DNA of 8,428 bases from Gemmatimonadota bacterium (GTDB taxonomy: Bacteria > Gemmatimonadota > Gemmatimonadetes > Gemmatimonadales > Gemmatimonadaceae): NCBI GenBank assembly GCA_028287205.1, contig JAQBQC010000098.1:1-8428 (forward strand), read 5' to 3'. The notes beneath the pieces are model-generated. The model was not told the origin of the DNA, made no database searches, and saw nothing but the letters and a program-made list of their open reading frames with translations. The translations under genes and the position numbers were made by a program. The first letter of the stretch is position 1; every line of letters begins with the position of its first letter. Positions 6,634 to 8,428 of this stretch are shown one piece after another.

Positions 6634-8428
6634 TCAGCGGAAGGTGAAAGCGCCGAGAACCGCGAGCGCACCGATCGCGATCGCCCACGCGTAAGCGCCC
6701 GTCTCCCCCGACTGCAGCTGCGAGCCCAACCAGCCTACACCGCGTGCGAGCACGGCCGATCCGTTCACGAACAGGTTGTCGATGATCCCTCGATCGATGC
6801 CCGTCCACAGAATGTTGCGCGAGCCCGAAACGAGCGGCCTCACTATCGCCTCGTCGTAGATCTCGTCGACATAGTACTTGTCCTCGAGCACCTGCTCGAA
6901 GCCATGCGACGGAACCGCGTCGCGCTTGGGCACGAGCGCAGCGGGCTTGAGCCGAACGACGGCGACGACGATTCCGAGAATCGCGATCGCGACCGCAGCG
7001 CCAATTAGGAAGTACTCGGTTGACGTGACTTCCTCGCCCACGGTTCCAGCCACGGCCGCCGTCGCTGCCCCGACCACCGGATCGAGCCACTTTTCGAGCA
7101 GGCCAACGGGACCGAGCGGAAGTGCCGCGGGGAGATTGAGCCATCCACCAACAGCACTCAGCACGCCGAGCACGATCAGCGGTCCGGTCATCGACCAGGG
7201 CGCCTCGCGGAGATGCGCCTGCTCTGCGTCACCCGTGCGATTGGGACCGTGGAAGGTGTAGAGCATCATCCGCGTCATGTAGATCGCGGTGAGAAACGCA
7301 GTGAGGAGTCCGAGCGCGTAGAGCACGTACAGCACCGCGCTTCCCGGCATGCCGAGCCACGTCGACTCCGCGAGCGCTCCGTGCTGCGCCCGCGCGAACA
7401 CCGCGCCGAGGATTCCATCCTTCGAGAAGAATCCCGAGAAGGGCGGAACGCCGGCGATCGCGAGCGTTGCAATCCACATGAGCACGAACGTCACCGGCAT
7501 GTACTTCTTCAGACCGCCCATGTTGCGCATGTCCTGCGCATCCTCGTGGCTGCCCGTGTGATGATACGCGCGATGCATTGCGAAGATCACCGAGCCGGAG
7601 CCCAGGAAGAGCAATGCCTTGAAGAAGGCGTGCGTGACGAGATGAAACATCCCCGCCGCGTATGCACCGGCGCCCACCCCCATGAACATGTAGCCGAGCT
7701 GGGAGATCGTCGAATACGCGAGCACCTTCTTGATGTCCCACTGCTTGAGACCGATCGTCGCCGCGAAGAGCGCTGTGAGCGTGCCCACCACCGCAACGGT
7801 GATGCACGCGGTGGGTGACATGGCGAACAGGAAGCCGCTTCGCGCGATGAGATACACGCCGGCAGTCACCATCGTCGCCGCGTGGATCAGCGCGGAGACG
7901 GGTGTCGGGCCCGCCATGGCGTCCGGCAGCCACACATACAGCGGCAACTGCGCGCTCTTGCCAGCGCAGCCGAGAAAGAAGAAGAGGCAGATCGTCGTGA
8001 CGAGCGCGCTGTTGTAGCCGAGCGACGAGGCACTCGCGGCCACACCCGCGAAGTCGAGCGTGCCCAGATTCGCGAACAGGAGGAACATCGCGATCAGGAA
8101 GCCGAAGTCGCCGATGCGGTTCACGATAAATGCCTTCTTGCCGGCATCCGCGTTCGCCTTCTCGCTGAACCAGAAGCCGATGAGCAGATACGAGCAGAGA
8201 CCCACGCCCTCCCAGCCGACGAACAGCACGGGATAGCTCGCGCCCAGCACGAGCACGAGCATGAAGGCGACGAACAGATTCAGATACGCGAAGTACCGCG
8301 GATAGCCGGGGTCGTCGCGCATGTAGCCGACGCTGAAGATGTGGATCAGCGTGCCCACTCCCGTGATCACCATCACCATGACCATCGCGAGCTGGTCGAC
8401 CTGGATCGCCCACGAGATCTTGAGGTCG
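6634..8428 (-). CDS. nuoL: NADH-quinone oxidoreductase subunit L (partial, N-terminus beyond window)
   Basis: Distal proton-pumping, antiporter-like membrane subunit of respiratory complex I. The open frame runs from the right edge (first full codon 8427-8425) through 597 residues to TGA at 6636-6634. The ATG at 8385 is internal: the frame continues upstream and reads VDQLAMVMVMVITGVG, the usual NuoL 'vDgLS..M..vvtgvG' segment, so roughly 60-100 N-terminal residues are missing (inference from family length). Counting from the window edge, visible motifs are GWEGVGLCSYLLIGFW with the conserved Glu near 73, LPLYVWLPDAMAGPTPVSALIHAATM near 161-185 (quoted in part: LPDAMAGPTPVSALIHAATM), the DIKKVLAYSTISQLGYMF Lys pair near 233-234, THAFFKALLFLGSGSV with His 266 and Lys 270, and PPFSGFFSKDGIL with Lys 336. 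These match the proton-channel residues known from E. coli NuoL. The tail has the YYVDEIYDEAIVRP motif, the stretch expected to form the lateral helix, and a last membrane anchor, so the C-terminus is complete. It lies 3 nt upstream of nuoM. An Mrp antiporter subunit is unlikely given the L-M-N order. Confidence 0.97.
   Translation of the reverse strand, partial: DLKISWAIQVDQLAMVMVMVITGVGTLIHIFSVGYMRDDPGYPRYFAYLNLFVAFMLVLVLGASYPVLFVGWEGVGLCSYLLIGFWFSEKANADAGKKAFIVNRIGDFGFLIAMFLLFANLGTLDFAGVAASASSLGYNSALVTTICLFFFLGCAGKSAQLPLYVWLPDAMAGPTPVSALIHAATMVTAGVYLIARSGFLFAMSPTACITVAVVGTLTALFAATIGLKQWDIKKVLAYSTISQLGYMFMGVGAGAYAAGMFHLVTHAFFKALLFLGSGSVIFAMHRAYHHTGSHEDAQDMRNMGGLKKYMPVTFVLMWIATLAIAGVPPFSGFFSKDGILGAVFARAQHGALAESTWLGMPGSAVLYVLYALGLLTAFLTAIYMTRMMLYTFHGPNRTGDAEQAHLREAPWSMTGPLIVLGVLSAVGGWLNLPAALPLGPVGLLEKWLDPVVGAATAAVAGTVGEEVTSTEYFLIGAAVAIAILGIVVAVVRLKPAALVPKRDAVPSHGFEQVLEDKYYVDEIYDEAIVRPLVSGSRNILWTGIDRGIIDNLFVNGSAVLARGVGWLGSQLQSGETGAYAWAIAIGALAVLGAFTFR

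Noticed and set aside
6672..6992. 12-base palindromes CGATCGCGATCG (6672-6683) and TCGCGATCGCGA (6981-6992)
   Set aside because: Both lie inside nuoL and encode Ala-Ile repeats in membrane helices. They follow from GC-rich codon choice, and two copies do not make a case for a site family.
5005..7008. 667-codon plus-strand open frame
   Set aside because: Antisense to nuoM and parts of nuoN and nuoL, with the same low-complexity Arg/His/Glu/Asp composition and no motif or start signal. It is a shadow of the real genes.
5861..7144. 427-codon minus-strand frame across the nuoL/nuoM junction
   Set aside because: It is out of frame with both nuoL and nuoM, Arg-rich and without motifs, while the true frames carry all complex I residues.
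7229..8413. 394-codon minus-strand frame inside nuoL
   Set aside because: It is a shifted-frame shadow of nuoL.
3524..8428. An Mrp-type cation antiporter or hydrogenase-linked complex instead of complex I
   Set aside because: The L-M-N order, the sizes of 507 and 527 residues, the NuoL tail with the lateral-helix region and the subunit-specific motifs all fit respiratory complex I.
1..8428. tRNA or rRNA genes, CRISPR array, insertion sequence, prophage or attachment site
   Set aside because: I saw none of them. The window is almost fully occupied by five same-strand genes, with gaps below 50 bases.

Overview
The window is GC-rich bacterial chromosome, and all supported genes are on the minus strand, so transcription runs from right to left. 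In that order the layout is: nuoL (cut by the right edge), nuoM, nuoN, a phosphomannomutase/phosphoglucomutase gene, and a UPF0182-family membrane protein gene (cut by the left edge). Spacing is very tight: 3 nt between nuoL and nuoM, a 1-nt TGATG overlap between nuoM and nuoN, 46 nt between nuoN and the mutase, and 15 nt between the mutase and UPF0182. This looks like the distal end of a nuo operon with two non-Nuo genes attached. No gene-free stretch exceeds 50 bases, and I see no RNA gene, mobile element or CRISPR array.

NuoL, NuoM and NuoN are the three antiporter-like proton-pumping subunits of respiratory complex I (NADH:quinone oxidoreductase). All three keep the intramembrane Lys/Glu/His residues expected of working pumps. 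The mutase would interconvert hexose-1-phosphates and hexose-6-phosphates for envelope polysaccharide and nucleotide-sugar synthesis. The UPF0182 protein has seven predicted N-terminal membrane helices and a large soluble part; its function is unknown.

The main anomaly is in the mutase gene. The 455-codon frame is intact from an ATG with a good ribosome binding site to a TAG, except for one in-frame TAA at 2362-2364. It sits exactly where the family's conserved STPE(L/I)R motif needs a glutamate (GAA). The last domain, which carries the phosphate-binding loop RASNTQP, lies downstream and is undamaged. A recent nonsense mutation or a one-base sequencing error is the most likely cause; recoding is possible but less likely.

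The source is probably a free-living aerobic bacterium from a GC-rich phylum. The style of the NuoM/NuoN proteins and the mutase/UPF0182 pairing suggest Gemmatimonadota or a relative, but this is an impression from memory and not shown by the sequence. I found no convincing previously undescribed system. Apart from the nonsense codon, the points of note are a 9-bp hairpin between nuoN and the mutase, a divergent soluble region in the UPF0182 protein, and a short tandem duplication at the last gene junction.
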